This document shows positions 35,595-44,419 of a stretch of 64,000 bases of DNA, piece by piece. The notes below the pieces were generated by a model, which searched no databases, had not been told where the DNA came from, and saw nothing but the letters and a program-made list of their open reading frames with translations. Every line of letters begins with the position of its first letter. Position 1 is the first letter of the stretch. Made by a program: the position numbers and the translations under genes. The stretch is taken from contig JALHOZ010000001.1 of the NCBI GenBank assembly GCA_022842725.1, positions 213,309-277,308 on the forward strand, read 5' to 3'. Source of the DNA: Saprospiraceae bacterium. Lineage in GTDB: Bacteria; Bacteroidota; Bacteroidia; Chitinophagales; Saprospiraceae.

Positions 35595-35602
35595 CAAATA
35601 TA
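35595..35602 (-). promoter_or_regulatory. -7 element TATATTTG for the DUF547 gene
   Basis: Plus-strand CAAATATA reads TATATTTG on the minus strand; exact consensus, about 128 bases before the start codon. Confidence 0.45.
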
Positions 35603-35785
35603 ATTTAATAAAGTTGATTTTTGTTATCCTATCTTCATTTAATAAACCATCAAATCTTTGTGATAAGGTTTCTTATTTGCTGATTATTATGAAAATACAC
35701 GTGATTATTATTGTGGAGGTCTGCTCGGAGGGGGTAGTTCGGAGCTCGAAGGGGTGACGCACAGGGTGACTAGTCCTAAAATAAG

Positions 35786-35822
35786 TTTACCAACCCTTCA
35801 GAGAATCCGGAGGGTTGGTAAA
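35786..35822 (-). terminator. 12-bp perfect hairpin after the gene at 35855-36244
   Basis: TTTACCAACCCT pairs with AGGGTTGGTAAA around a 13-base loop. On the minus strand it lies 33 bases after the stop at 35855 and is followed by CTTATTTT, a moderate T tract. Confidence 0.6.
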
Positions 35823-35854
35823 GGTGTTATTTTGTAAAGAGGAAGAATATAAAA

Positions 35855-36244
35855 TTACATGGCTTTGGACAAAAAGCTGTAATATTTTCCTTTTAAATCG
35901 GTGTAGATGCTTCTTTGGGTATCCATCCTGTCTCTCAGTCCGGTGTGGTCTTCAAAATGGATGTGCTGGATCGCTACCGGATGTTCCTGAGCGTATTCAG
36001 CGATGTGTTGTTCGTGTTTTTTGATATCTTTTTTCAAAACATCAATGACATCATTGTGCAATATAAACTGATTTTGAAAATGTTCAACCTGCGCCCTGAT
36101 TTCATTATTTGTCCAGCGGGTGACCACTTCTTCCAGTCTTTTAATGTAAGAGGCAATTTGTTCTTCCCAAAAGATTAATTCATTTCTCCATTGTACGTGC
36201 TCAAAATGTAAATCTGAAATATACACGTGTGTTACTTTCGACAT
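35855..36244 (-). CDS. Helical protein of unknown function
   Basis: Minus strand, 129 residues, soluble and mainly alpha-helical with probable coiled coils (IASYIKRLEEVVTRWTNNEI; VLKKDIKKHEQHIAEYAQEH). It is rich in His (about 11) and acidic residues; the clustered H/E/D could bind metal but no motif is convincing. It has its own -7 element (36265-36272) and a downstream hairpin, so it is a monocistronic unit next to the transhydrogenase genes. Family unknown. Confidence 0.72.
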   Translation of the reverse strand: MSKVTHVYISDLHFEHVQWRNELIFWEEQIASYIKRLEEVVTRWTNNEIRAQVEHFQNQFILHNDVIDVLKKDIKKHEQHIAEYAQEHPVAIQHIHFEDHTGLRDRMDTQRSIYTDLKGKYYSFLSKAM

Positions 36245-36264
36245 ATCTTCTAAATTTTTATTAT

Positions 36265-36272
36265 CAAAAGTA
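36265..36272 (-). promoter_or_regulatory. -7 element TACTTTTG for the helical protein gene
   Basis: CAAAAGTA on the plus strand, exact match on the minus strand, 21 bases before the start codon. Confidence 0.5.
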
Positions 36273-36358
36273 CAACATCCCCTCTCGCTGAATAATGAGG
36301 TAAATGAAGCTTTTATATGACTTTTGTCATCAAAATGATCGGATAAAAACCTTATGGC

Positions 36359-37774
36359 TTATGCCATATTTTTGATTTCAGCTACCAGTTTGGTGAGTGC
36401 ATCTTTGGCATCTCCAAACAACATGGATGTTTTGGGCCTGAAAAACAATTCGTTTTCAATACCGGCATATCCGGGTTTCATACTCCTTTTGTTGACGATG
36501 ACATGGCTGGCATCTTCGACATCCAGAATGGGCATACCATAGATAGGAGAATTGGGATCGGATTTGGCAGCAGGGTTGACTACATCATTTGCACCTAATA
36601 CCAACACCACATCGGTATGCGCAAATTCAGGGTTGATTTCTTCCATATCCATCAGTTTGTCATACGAAACATCCGCTTCGGCCAATAATACATTCATGTG
36701 GCCGGGCATCCTTCCCGCTACCGGGTGAATCGCATATTTTACTTCCACTCCGTTGTGATCCAATACTTTTTCCAATTCGTGACAAATATGTTGTGCCTGA
36801 GCGACAGCAAGACCATAACCCGGCACGATAATAACTTTTTTGGAATACAACATCAATACCGCAGCGTCCGTAAGCGAAACCTCTTTGTAGGTGCCACCAC
36901 TTGCCGAAGTCGGCCCTCCGGTAGAACCGCCGCCAAAAGAACCGACGATGACATTGACCAAAGACCTGTTCATGGCATTACACATCAGCACCGTCAATAC
37001 CGTACCTGCACTACCTACCAGGATACCACCGGTGAGCATGACAGAATTGTCATACAAAAATCCGCCAAAAGCAGCTGCAATTCCCGTAAAGGAGTTTAAC
37101 AAAGAAATGACTACGGGCATATCCGCTCCACCGATCGGCATTACAAATAATACACCATACAATACTGAAACGCCCAGAATACAATACATTAACAGGGTAG
37201 GGTCCATAGTGCTGTATCCGCCGACCATAACGACAGCCAAAACCACAATCACCAGCATGAGACCGATGTTGATAAATTGTTGCCCGGGAAGGACTTTGTC
37301 ATTGATATTCCCGTTCAGTTTGCCAAAAGCGATCATACTTCCGGTAAATGAAATGGTTCCGATGACGAGACCTGCCAGAATCACCAATGCCATCACCGGT
37401 TCGTCTGAAAAAGTTTTTCCCATGTGAATCAAATGGTTAAACTCCACGATGGAGATGATCGCAGCACAGGCACCACCCATACCGTTAAACAAACTGACCA
37501 TTTGCGGCATGGCGGTCATAGCTACTTTTTTGGCAGCATAATTTCCCAATACGGTACCAATAGCCAATCCGGTAAATATCCAGGCGTAGTTGCCCAATGG
37601 ATTACCATCGCTGTCTTTGTACAGGAAGATGGTTGCCACGATAGCAAGGGTCATACCCATGGCCGCATACAGGTTGCCTTTTCGCGCGGTATCCGGATGA
37701 GACAACATTTTTAATCCCATGATAAATGAAATGCTTCCCAGCAAGTAACTCAATGCCAAAATTCCACTCGACAT
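36359..37774 (-). CDS. pntB: NAD(P) transhydrogenase subunit beta
   Basis: Minus strand, 471 residues. About nine transmembrane helices in the first 270 residues, then the NADP(H)-binding domain III: VIIVPGYGLAVAQAQH, YAIHPVAGRMPGHMNVLLAE, VLVLGANDVVNPAAKSDPNS and the final NKRSMKPGYAGIENELFF. It is the proton-pumping, NADP-binding part of transhydrogenase, producing NADPH from NADH with the proton gradient. It follows pntAB (40-base gap) and pntAA, giving the three-subunit form. Confidence 0.95.
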   Translation of the reverse strand: MSSGILALSYLLGSISFIMGLKMLSHPDTARKGNLYAAMGMTLAIVATIFLYKDSDGNPLGNYAWIFTGLAIGTVLGNYAAKKVAMTAMPQMVSLFNGMGGACAAIISIVEFNHLIHMGKTFSDEPVMALVILAGLVIGTISFTGSMIAFGKLNGNINDKVLPGQQFINIGLMLVIVVLAVVMVGGYSTMDPTLLMYCILGVSVLYGVLFVMPIGGADMPVVISLLNSFTGIAAAFGGFLYDNSVMLTGGILVGSAGTVLTVLMCNAMNRSLVNVIVGSFGGGSTGGPTSASGGTYKEVSLTDAAVLMLYSKKVIIVPGYGLAVAQAQHICHELEKVLDHNGVEVKYAIHPVAGRMPGHMNVLLAEADVSYDKLMDMEEINPEFAHTDVVLVLGANDVVNPAAKSDPNSPIYGMPILDVEDASHVIVNKRSMKPGYAGIENELFFRPKTSMLFGDAKDALTKLVAEIKNMA

Positions 37775-37814
37775 ATATTTTTGATTTCGTGTTTGTTAAA
37801 TAATAAGGCTGTAA

Positions 37815-38129
37815 TTAATTTTTCTTTTTACGCTTGAACATTTCAAGCATTCTGTCGGTCACTACAAATCCGCCGACAACATTCAGGGTACCCAGAATTA
37901 CAGCAAGAAAACCCAGTGTCAGGGCAAGATAGTCATCGCTTTCGGCCTGACCCATCACAATGATGGCCCCGACGATGACCACCCCGTGGATGGCATTGGC
38001 GCCGCTCATCAGCGGTGTGTGTAATACCGCAGGTACATTTGAAATGACTTCAAAACCAACGATGATCATCAGGGTCAGGAGAAATATAAATTCTATATTT
38101 TCTGCTATGATTGAAAATATGTTTTCCAT
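37815..38129 (-). CDS. pntAB: NAD(P) transhydrogenase alpha subunit, membrane part
   Basis: Minus strand, 104 residues with three to four transmembrane helices. Signatures of the PntA C-terminal membrane domain: VGFEVISNVPAVLHTPLMSG, NAIHGVVIVGAI and LGTLNVVGGFVVTDRMLEMF. In E. coli this is fused to the soluble domain; here it is separate, 3 bases after pntAA. It forms the proton channel with PntB. Confidence 0.94.
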   Translation of the reverse strand: MENIFSIIAENIEFIFLLTLMIIVGFEVISNVPAVLHTPLMSGANAIHGVVIVGAIIVMGQAESDDYLALTLGFLAVILGTLNVVGGFVVTDRMLEMFKRKKKN

Positions 38130-38132
38130 GTC

Positions 38133-39212
38133 TTAAAATTTTGAGATTAAAGCGGAAGAGATGATTTCATTTTGTTCGTTGAGATTCAAAACACCGTCTT
38201 TAATACAAATCTGTAAAAAGTTGAGGATGTTATTGGCAAAAAGGGTACTTGCCACGTTGCTCAGTTCGTCTGCCAGATCAGAATCGCCGACAATGGTGAT
38301 TCCATGTGTTTTGATGATTTTTTTATTTTCTGTGTAGGCGCAATTACCTCCTGTTGATGCTGCCAGGTCAACGATCACGGATCCGGGTTTCATAGAACGG
38401 ATGGTTTCTTCTGTAATTAGTAAAGGTGCTTTTCTGCCTCTTACCTGAGCCGTGGCTATAATGATATTGGACTTGAGGGCTTTTTCCTGAACGAGGGCCC
38501 TTTGTTTCTGAAGGTATTCTTCTGATTGCTGCACGGCATATCCGCCTGCGCCCCGGTCATCCTGTGCTCCTTCGACCTCTACAAAAGAAGCTCCGAGACT
38601 TTTGACCTCTTCTTTGGCGGCTGCTCTGGTATCAAATGCTTCCACGACGGCTCCGAGTCTTTTGGCAGTGGCGATGGCCTGCAATCCGGCTACTCCGGCT
38701 CCGAGGATCATTACTTTGGTCGGAGGAATGGTACCTGCTGCTGTGGTCATCATGGGAAACATGCTGCCGTAATGTTCTGCTGCCTTGACGACACCTTTAT
38801 AACCTGCCAATGAAGCCATCGATGACAACACATCCATTGATTGTGCCAACGTGGTCCGGGGTATCATATCCATACTCACAAAACCCTGCGGATGTTTGTT
38901 TAAAGCAGGAACGACGGTTTCATCCTGATAAGGAGCGTACATGGATATAATCAAACAGGATTTTTTGGTCAGAGATATTTCATCATCTGTGATGGGAGCG
39001 ATCGTCACCAATACATCTGATTCCTGTAATACTTTGGTCCTGTCCTTTACGACATAACCTGAAGCTTCGTATTCCTTATCCAAAAAACCGGCATTTTCGC
39101 CGGCTCCGGATTCTACCGCAGCGCTGCATCCGAGTTTTTCAATTTTTTTGAAAGTTGCCGGAACCAAAGCAACTCTGTTGTAATTTTTTTCCTTCAAAAC
39201 GCCGATTACCAT
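38133..39212 (-). CDS. pntAA: NAD(P) transhydrogenase alpha subunit, NAD-binding part
   Basis: Minus strand, 359 residues, soluble. Alanine dehydrogenase/PntA fold: N-terminal IGVLKEKNYNRVALVPATFK, the NAD motif ILGAGVAGLQAIATAKRLGA with VVEAFDTRAAAKEEV, the QDDRGAGGYA loop, and SVIVDLAASTGGNCA. It binds NAD(H) as domain I. First gene of the pntAA-pntAB-pntB operon. A one-mismatch -7 element (39232-39239) is upstream. Confidence 0.95.
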   Translation of the reverse strand: MVIGVLKEKNYNRVALVPATFKKIEKLGCSAAVESGAGENAGFLDKEYEASGYVVKDRTKVLQESDVLVTIAPITDDEISLTKKSCLIISMYAPYQDETVVPALNKHPQGFVSMDMIPRTTLAQSMDVLSSMASLAGYKGVVKAAEHYGSMFPMMTTAAGTIPPTKVMILGAGVAGLQAIATAKRLGAVVEAFDTRAAAKEEVKSLGASFVEVEGAQDDRGAGGYAVQQSEEYLQKQRALVQEKALKSNIIIATAQVRGRKAPLLITEETIRSMKPGSVIVDLAASTGGNCAYTENKKIIKTHGITIVGDSDLADELSNVASTLFANNILNFLQICIKDGVLNLNEQNEIISSALISKF

Positions 39213-39384
39213 ATAAGATTCATTTGTAGGGCTAAAGTAGGAATATTGTATCGATTCAAAAAATTTAACCCAAAATTTTTGTCTTTTCCCTATTTATTTA
39301 TAAAAATTCTAATGAGGGGATTTTTGTTAAAAAGAAACGTATAACCGGAATTTTTGTAATAATCTTACTTCATCAAGGAAAAAA

Positions 39385-40086
39385 TCAACGATACGTTTCA
39401 AATGTTTGAAGGTATTGGGTGATATATTGGTCCTTGATCCTGAGTTTGTATTGCATGATAAATCTGGGATGTTCGAGCGGTACAATATGATCAACGAATC
39501 CATGAATTTTATTGAGTTGATCTAAAAAAGCAAAATTTTTTCCTCTGCCCAGGCAAAAAATAACGTCGGTTTTTTTGACGAAAGTTTGTTGTGTTCTGAT
39601 ATGTTGAATAATAAAAGGGGTCAGCGATTTTTGCAGGTTTACATCGTCGTAATAATTGTAGTTGACGATTTTTCCATTGTTTTTTTCCTGCACCAAAGCT
39701 AAAGGAAATACAGAATTGATGTAAAACCTTTGATAAAAAGAAGACACGCCACCAAAAGCTTCTATCATATCATATATAAAAACGGATGAGGGTTCGTAGG
39801 TCGTAAATCCCGGATCCGGCAATCCGCAGTTTTCAATCAATCTTTTACTATCTGTAAAAGGGATTCCGGTAGCACCGGCGCCCAATCGTCCCGGATTGAT
39901 ACCAAGAATCAATTGTCGGGGATGGTCATCGTCATAAAACCTTTGATAAAACGACTCCGCGATGTCTCTTACCGTTTCACTTTCCCGATAAGGGTTTAAT
40001 AATTTTATTCCTTCCGGCAGTGGGTTGTCGTAGGTAAGTTGTTGGTGGTACAACAGGATATTACGTGCCGCCGATGGTTCTACCAT
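39385..40086 (-). CDS. SMUG2/DUF4918-like uracil-DNA glycosylase family protein
   Basis: Minus strand, 233 residues. UDG-superfamily motif 1 in LILGINPGRLGAGATGIPFTD (G62 to D79; G-x-N-P-G-R), and a C-terminal EHPRFIMQYK in the place of the H-P-S/R motif 2. This matches the SMUG2-like group known from Bacteroidota, predicted to excise uracil or oxidised pyrimidines in base-excision repair. The start ATG at 40086 overlaps the end of the PKD/T9SS gene by 7 bases (ATGGTAG), so translation is coupled to an exported surface protein, an unusual partner for a DNA repair gene. Confidence 0.85.
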   Translation of the reverse strand: MVEPSAARNILLYHQQLTYDNPLPEGIKLLNPYRESETVRDIAESFYQRFYDDDHPRQLILGINPGRLGAGATGIPFTDSKRLIENCGLPDPGFTTYEPSSVFIYDMIEAFGGVSSFYQRFYINSVFPLALVQEKNNGKIVNYNYYDDVNLQKSLTPFIIQHIRTQQTFVKKTDVIFCLGRGKNFAFLDQLNKIHGFVDHIVPLEHPRFIMQYKLRIKDQYITQYLQTFETYR

Positions 40087-42746
40087 ACCACAAAAGGCAA
40101 GGTCAGATGGGTACCGTTGGCACTACGAATATGGAAGTAATACGTTCCGGAAGTCAGATGTGATGTATTAAACTCCATCACATTTTCACCTGATTTGATT
40201 TTGTCTTTCCAGATTGATTTTACGACTCTTCCGTTGTTGTCCAGGATGTCACAGAAAAATATACCTGCTTTTTTGATGGTAAAATGGATATTTACTCTTT
40301 CATCAGTGGCGACAGGATTGGGATACAATTTTGACAGGACAATATCTCCTTCATTTTGCACAGAAGACTGTCCAACCGTGATGTATTGGGTTTTGGTCAC
40401 TTCATTTTCACCGGCGTTGTTTTTAACTTTCAGAGAAACTGAAAAAACACCTTCGGTGGGATAGCTGACCGTCGGATTTTTGACTGTGGATGTAGCGGGA
40501 CTTCCGCCTTCAAAAGCCCATTCCCAGGAAGTTGGTCCTCCGGTTGAAAGATCTGAAAACACCACGTTTTCGCCGGGCATGATGTTCGTGGCACTGGATG
40601 AAAAAATGGCTGTCGGAGCAAAACGATCGATCACCGTGATGGCTTTGGAAACGGTTTTAATGTCCTGACCTGCAATATTCAGTGCCGACAGGGTGACTGC
40701 AAACTGACCTCTGGTATTGTATCTGACTTTAGGGTTTTGGTCGCTGCTGGCGCCTGGTGATCCCAAAACAAAATTCCATTTCAGCAAGCTTGTATTCGAA
40801 GAACTCAGATTAAAAAACTGTACAGAATCCTGACGGAATACGGTATCTCTGTCAAATGAAAAATTGGCTGTGGGCAAGGCTACAGGTTCTGAAATATGAA
40901 TATAAGCTGTTTTGGAGATAGAATCTTTTTGTTCGCCTTTTTTTATCACCAATTTGACGGTGTAAGCTCCGTTTTCATTCCAGGTTACTACCGGTGATGA
41001 AGCTGTCGATGTTGCGGGCGTTCCGTTTTCAAAATACCAGGTTTTTTCGTCTGCTCCACCATCGGAAATATCGGTAAAAACGACATTGGTATTTTTGGTT
41101 GTGGTGGTTTTGTCGGCTACAAATTCTGCTATAAGACCGCTGTTTGATTCTTTGTCAGAAAGATATTGTCCGAGCCAGGTACTGTAACTGCCTCCCTCTC
41201 CGAAACAACCGGTTACCCAGGTTTCAATACGGTTTCCTGTATAACGTCGGACTGCGGTGGTATAATCGCCCCATCTTTCTCTGTTTTCCTGTAGTACATT
41301 AATGGACGTGATACCGGTTTTTAAGGTTGTAGGAAGGCTCCAGTCAAACTGATTTCCCCGACCGGTACATATTCTTTGTTGCTGACCCGGAAATTCATTA
41401 GGTCCGGTATAAATATAATTCACCAAAACCGTATCACTTTCCGGATTTTGACCAAAAGAGGCGAAAGAAGGGAAGCCGTAGTCAATCCCCGGTGTATGCA
41501 GGACCTCTGCATCGACATTCAGGGAATTGATGTCCATTCTTCCGTAAAAAAGTCCTACATCTCCGTTTTCTGTATTGACATGACTGCCCATGTGTACGAC
41601 GCCGTTCAGGTACATGGCGGACCATATCCGGCTGTCAAAAGTATTCAGTCTGTCGTTAATACCTTTTTGCCTGCCGTCCGGTGCCAGAGAGGTTGGTAAA
41701 CCTTCGCTTTGCAGAGAAAATAAAACCGGATCATTGTGCAGGCTTTCGTCGGTATAATAAAAGTTGTAGGTATTTCCTCCCAGGGGTTCGTTGCTGACAA
41801 AGTACATACCCGGCCCGATGAGGTCCGAAGAACCCGATGGTGTCGGTACGAGATTAAAAGATGGTTTTTCATCTGCGTCAAACAATTGGTTGTAATGTTT
41901 CCATCGGAGAGGTTTTCCTTCAAAACCATCTTTTTTATCCATTTGGTACAAAACGGAATATTGCCAGTCACCGGAAGTATTTCTCATCAGGCCGGCGACA
42001 TAGTAATCGTGGGTGGAAACAGAGATATTCGGGTAATCAAACCAATTATTGTTGTCACCCGGATTTCCGTCGACTTTATAAAAATGCCAATTGCCGTTAG
42101 GGTCTTCCGTTTCTGAAAAAGCGATACAAAGTTGGGTGGAAGCCGGATCAGAACCATGAAGGCACATAAAAATAAACTTATTTTCTTCGGTGTCATAAAT
42201 GGCTCTAGGGTCATACATTCTGGTGCCCAGATTCAGCAGGAAAAAGAAGTCGGACAGGGTTTTCGTAAATGTGATTTTACCGTCGGGTTGCGTAAAGATC
42301 ACGTTGGTATTGATACCGGAAACGATAAAACCATTCCGGGAAACAGCCACGGTATTGTCCATGGGCACACTCGTTTCTCTTTGATTTCCCCTGAAATTTT
42401 TATTGAGAAAAGGCATCAGGCTATCCTGTCTGAGGTTGTTGTCCGGCGTTGGTTTAAACTCCTGGTTTTGCCTTTCGTTGGCTTTGTTTTTCAGAAGTTC
42501 AAAACTTTTTGTATCCACTTTGCTGGTATGGTGGAATGCGCCATAATTGGTCAGTTCGACACCCCAGTTTTCCGTGATGGCTGAAGGAGTGATTTTTCCG
42601 GAGCAAGGTGTTGATAATATGGCTGAGCCGGCATTTTTCTGAACTATTTTCCCCTGAGTATCCGGAAGAATCATTTTTTTTGATTGGGTAAAACCCCATT
42701 GAACAAAAAACAAAGTCAGAAGAACGATTAAAATCCTTTGAGTCAT
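40080..42746 (-). CDS. Secreted PKD-domain protein with T9SS type A sorting domain
   Basis: Minus strand, 888 residues with a signal peptide (1-20, ending GFTQS). Residues about 100-520 form a large domain that looks like a beta-propeller, with F-D-Y-P-N-I/W and D-P-R-A-type repeats. Three PKD domains lie at about 545-625, 635-715 and 720-800 (TWYFENGTPATSTASSPVVT; WNFVLGSPGAS; WEWAFEGGSPATSTVKNPTV). The end is a type A sorting domain (LYPNPVATDERVNIHF, TSGTYYFHIR, ending PFVVW). Exported by T9SS. It follows the ROK kinase gene by 18 bases and overlaps the glycosylase gene by 7 bases. Substrate unknown. Confidence 0.9.
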   Translation of the reverse strand: MTQRILIVLLTLFFVQWGFTQSKKMILPDTQGKIVQKNAGSAILSTPCSGKITPSAITENWGVELTNYGAFHHTSKVDTKSFELLKNKANERQNQEFKPTPDNNLRQDSLMPFLNKNFRGNQRETSVPMDNTVAVSRNGFIVSGINTNVIFTQPDGKITFTKTLSDFFFLLNLGTRMYDPRAIYDTEENKFIFMCLHGSDPASTQLCIAFSETEDPNGNWHFYKVDGNPGDNNNWFDYPNISVSTHDYYVAGLMRNTSGDWQYSVLYQMDKKDGFEGKPLRWKHYNQLFDADEKPSFNLVPTPSGSSDLIGPGMYFVSNEPLGGNTYNFYYTDESLHNDPVLFSLQSEGLPTSLAPDGRQKGINDRLNTFDSRIWSAMYLNGVVHMGSHVNTENGDVGLFYGRMDINSLNVDAEVLHTPGIDYGFPSFASFGQNPESDTVLVNYIYTGPNEFPGQQQRICTGRGNQFDWSLPTTLKTGITSINVLQENRERWGDYTTAVRRYTGNRIETWVTGCFGEGGSYSTWLGQYLSDKESNSGLIAEFVADKTTTTKNTNVVFTDISDGGADEKTWYFENGTPATSTASSPVVTWNENGAYTVKLVIKKGEQKDSISKTAYIHISEPVALPTANFSFDRDTVFRQDSVQFFNLSSSNTSLLKWNFVLGSPGASSDQNPKVRYNTRGQFAVTLSALNIAGQDIKTVSKAITVIDRFAPTAIFSSSATNIMPGENVVFSDLSTGGPTSWEWAFEGGSPATSTVKNPTVSYPTEGVFSVSLKVKNNAGENEVTKTQYITVGQSSVQNEGDIVLSKLYPNPVATDERVNIHFTIKKAGIFFCDILDNNGRVVKSIWKDKIKSGENVMEFNTSHLTSGTYYFHIRSANGTHLTLPFVVW

Positions 42747-42764
42747 CTGGATAAAATTTTATGA

Positions 42765-43661
42765 TTATAAATAAGCAGCACCAAATACGCCGGCACTATC
42801 TCCTAATTTTGGTTTGTAAAAAGGTGTTTCCAAAGAATGATTAAACACGTGTGGAACAGCTTTGGATACTCCCAGGGTGTACACTTCATCGACATTGCCG
42901 ACACCGCCGCCGATTACAATCGCATCGGGATCGAGAATATTGATGACATAAGCTATGGCTTTACCGAAAAAATCAAAAAACCTGTCCATGGTTTCTATAG
43001 CAGCTGCATCCTGCTGATGATACAACGACATAATATCTTTGACAATGAGATCCTGGTTGGTGATTTTTTTATAATATTTTTGAATGGCGGGACCTGACAA
43101 AATCGTTTCCACACAACCTGTTCTGCCGCAGTAACATGGACCACCGGAATCGTGCAGGTGATTATGGCCCCATTCGCCGCCGATGCCATGTCTGCCGTTG
43201 ATGACTTTGCCGTTGACTACGATACCGCCGCCTACACCGGTGCCCAGGATGATTCCAAAAACAACTTCAGCGTTGGGACACAAATCCGGAATGATACCCA
43301 TTTTGGTTTCCGCAAGGGCAAAACAATTGGCGTCATTGCTGGTGACAAAAGATTTTTGAAGGAGATCTTCGAGATCTTTTTTGAGATTTTTTCCGTTGAG
43401 GGAAGTCGAATTACAATTTTTCATGACCTGTAAAACGGGATCCATGGTACCGGGAGTGCAGATACCGATTTTGTATGTTTTGGTACCTGAATCTTTTTCC
43501 AACATAGAAATGAGTAACCGGATTTGATTCAGTACGTGTTCATATCCACCGTTTCCTTCCGTTGGTACCCTGGTTCGTGAAAGGATAGCCCCTGTATTTT
43601 TATCCAGAACGATTCCTTCTATTTTTGTTCCGCCCAAATCAATTCCCCAAAGCGTGCTCAT
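42765..43661 (-). CDS. ROK-family sugar kinase (glucokinase-like)
   Basis: Minus strand, 298 residues from ATG 43661; upstream codons in this frame add 31 hydrophobic residues not typical of the family. N-terminal phosphate loop D8-L-G-G-T-K13, the sugar-binding GTGVGGGIVVNGKVINGRHG followed by IGGEWGH, the zinc site CYCGRTGCVE, and the C-terminal ADENOSINE-type IVIGGGVGN. ROK kinases phosphorylate glucose, N-acetylglucosamine or related sugars. Whether the substrate is GlcNAc cannot be seen. It heads a minus-strand run with the PKD protein and glycosylase genes and has a good promoter (43759-43786). Confidence 0.92.
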   Translation of the reverse strand: MSTLWGIDLGGTKIEGIVLDKNTGAILSRTRVPTEGNGGYEHVLNQIRLLISMLEKDSGTKTYKIGICTPGTMDPVLQVMKNCNSTSLNGKNLKKDLEDLLQKSFVTSNDANCFALAETKMGIIPDLCPNAEVVFGIILGTGVGGGIVVNGKVINGRHGIGGEWGHNHLHDSGGPCYCGRTGCVETILSGPAIQKYYKKITNQDLIVKDIMSLYHQQDAAAIETMDRFFDFFGKAIAYVINILDPDAIVIGGGVGNVDEVYTLGVSKAVPHVFNHSLETPFYKPKLGDSAGVFGAAYL

Positions 43662-43758
43662 GAAATAAATGAATGTAAAAAGTGATAAAATGATGTTTGT
43701 AAACAAAATGATTGAACAAGAAGACCGTAAAAACCGGAATGATGTCAAAACCACAAGG

Positions 43759-43786
43759 CAAATGTATCAAATTTGAAATTTTCCAA
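43759..43786 (-). promoter_or_regulatory. Promoter of the ROK kinase run
   Basis: On the minus strand: TTG (43786-43784), a 17-base spacer and TACATTTG (43766-43759). Good consensus, about 100 bases before the start codon. Confidence 0.6.
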
Positions 43787-43869
43787 TAAATAAAGTATCA
43801 AAATAATCCTGAAAAGGTGAAAAATAAACAAAACTTATTCATTATTAATCAAATAATTAAAAAAATAGC

Positions 43870-43877
43870 TATATTTG
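43870..43877 (+). promoter_or_regulatory. -7 element TATATTTG for the rimP-nusA-infB operon
   Basis: Exact TAnnTTTG match, 63 bases before the rimP ATG at 43941; no TTG at the usual distance. A hairpin with T tract lies downstream of the expected start of transcription. Confidence 0.55.
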
Positions 43878-43899
43878 CGCCACGAAACGAAAGATGTCG

Positions 43900-43923
43900 A
43901 GGGAACGATGAAGTTCCCTTTTT
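43900..43923 (+). terminator. Attenuator-like hairpin in the rimP leader
   Basis: AGGGAAC pairs with GTTCCCT around a 6-base loop (GATGAA), followed by TTTTT. It lies between the -7 element (43870) and the ATG at 43941, so it would terminate or slow transcription before the genes. Confidence 0.55.
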
Positions 43924-43940
43924 CATTATATATAGTTTAT

Positions 43941-44411
43941 ATGCAAATTGAGAATCTGCAAAAAATCATTTCAAAGGGTATTGAAGCTGTAGGTTTTCCT
44001 GATATGTACCTCATTGAGGTTAAAGTAAAGGATACCAAAATTGAAATATTTTTAGATAGTGATGAAGGAATAACATTTTTGAAATGTCAAAAATTAAGCC
44101 GATGGATTGAAGAGATTCTCGACAATGACGGCAGTTTTGGTCCGGCCTACACCCTGGAAGTTTCATCAGCGGGAGTCGGTAGTCCATTAAAACAAAAGCG
44201 TCAGTATGTTAAAAATGTCGGTCGTTTTATTGAGATCCGGTATCTTCCGCAGGAAAAAGTGAAAGGTACACTCGCAGAAGTTCAAAATGAGATAATCGTT
44301 GTGACTTTTGAAGAAAAGATCAAAGAAGGTAAAAAAAATAAAAAAGTAGTCAGAAGGATTGAAATCCCTTTTGATCAGATCATAGAAGCAAAAATTAAAT
44401 TAAATTTATAA
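43941..44411 (+). CDS. rimP: Ribosome maturation factor RimP
   Basis: 156 residues from ATG 43941. An upstream in-frame ATG at 43875 lies inside the leader and is rejected. RimP features: N-terminal NLQKIISKGIEAVGF, EVSSAGVGSPLKQKRQYVKNVGR (the S-P-G-x-x-x-P-L motif), and the C-terminal small barrel EKVKGTLAEVQNEIIVVTFE. RimP is needed for 30S subunit assembly. The next gene, nusA, starts 8 bases later; this is the classic rimP-nusA-infB order. Confidence 0.93.
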   Translation: MQIENLQKIISKGIEAVGFPDMYLIEVKVKDTKIEIFLDSDEGITFLKCQKLSRWIEEILDNDGSFGPAYTLEVSSAGVGSPLKQKRQYVKNVGRFIEIRYLPQEKVKGTLAEVQNEIIVVTFEEKIKEGKKNKKVVRRIEIPFDQIIEAKIKLNL

Positions 44412-44419
44412 ATGAACAT

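Larger units (their letters stand above)
35468..35854. other. 387-base intergenic region with odd G-rich patch and hairpin
   Basis: No credible gene. It holds a -7 element for the DUF547 gene (35595-35602, minus), a purine/G-rich patch at about 35712-35775 unlike the surrounding AT-rich DNA, and a 12-bp hairpin at 35786-35822. Confidence 0.55.

Noticed and set aside
35533-35757. 74-codon frame in the gap upstream of the DUF547 gene
   Set aside because: Runs through a minus-strand promoter and the G-rich patch; low-complexity hydrophobic product without a partner or promoter.
36891-37427. 178-codon frame antisense to pntB
   Set aside because: Mirror frame of a membrane protein gene; rich in P/T/I as expected from antisense reading; no leader or promoter.
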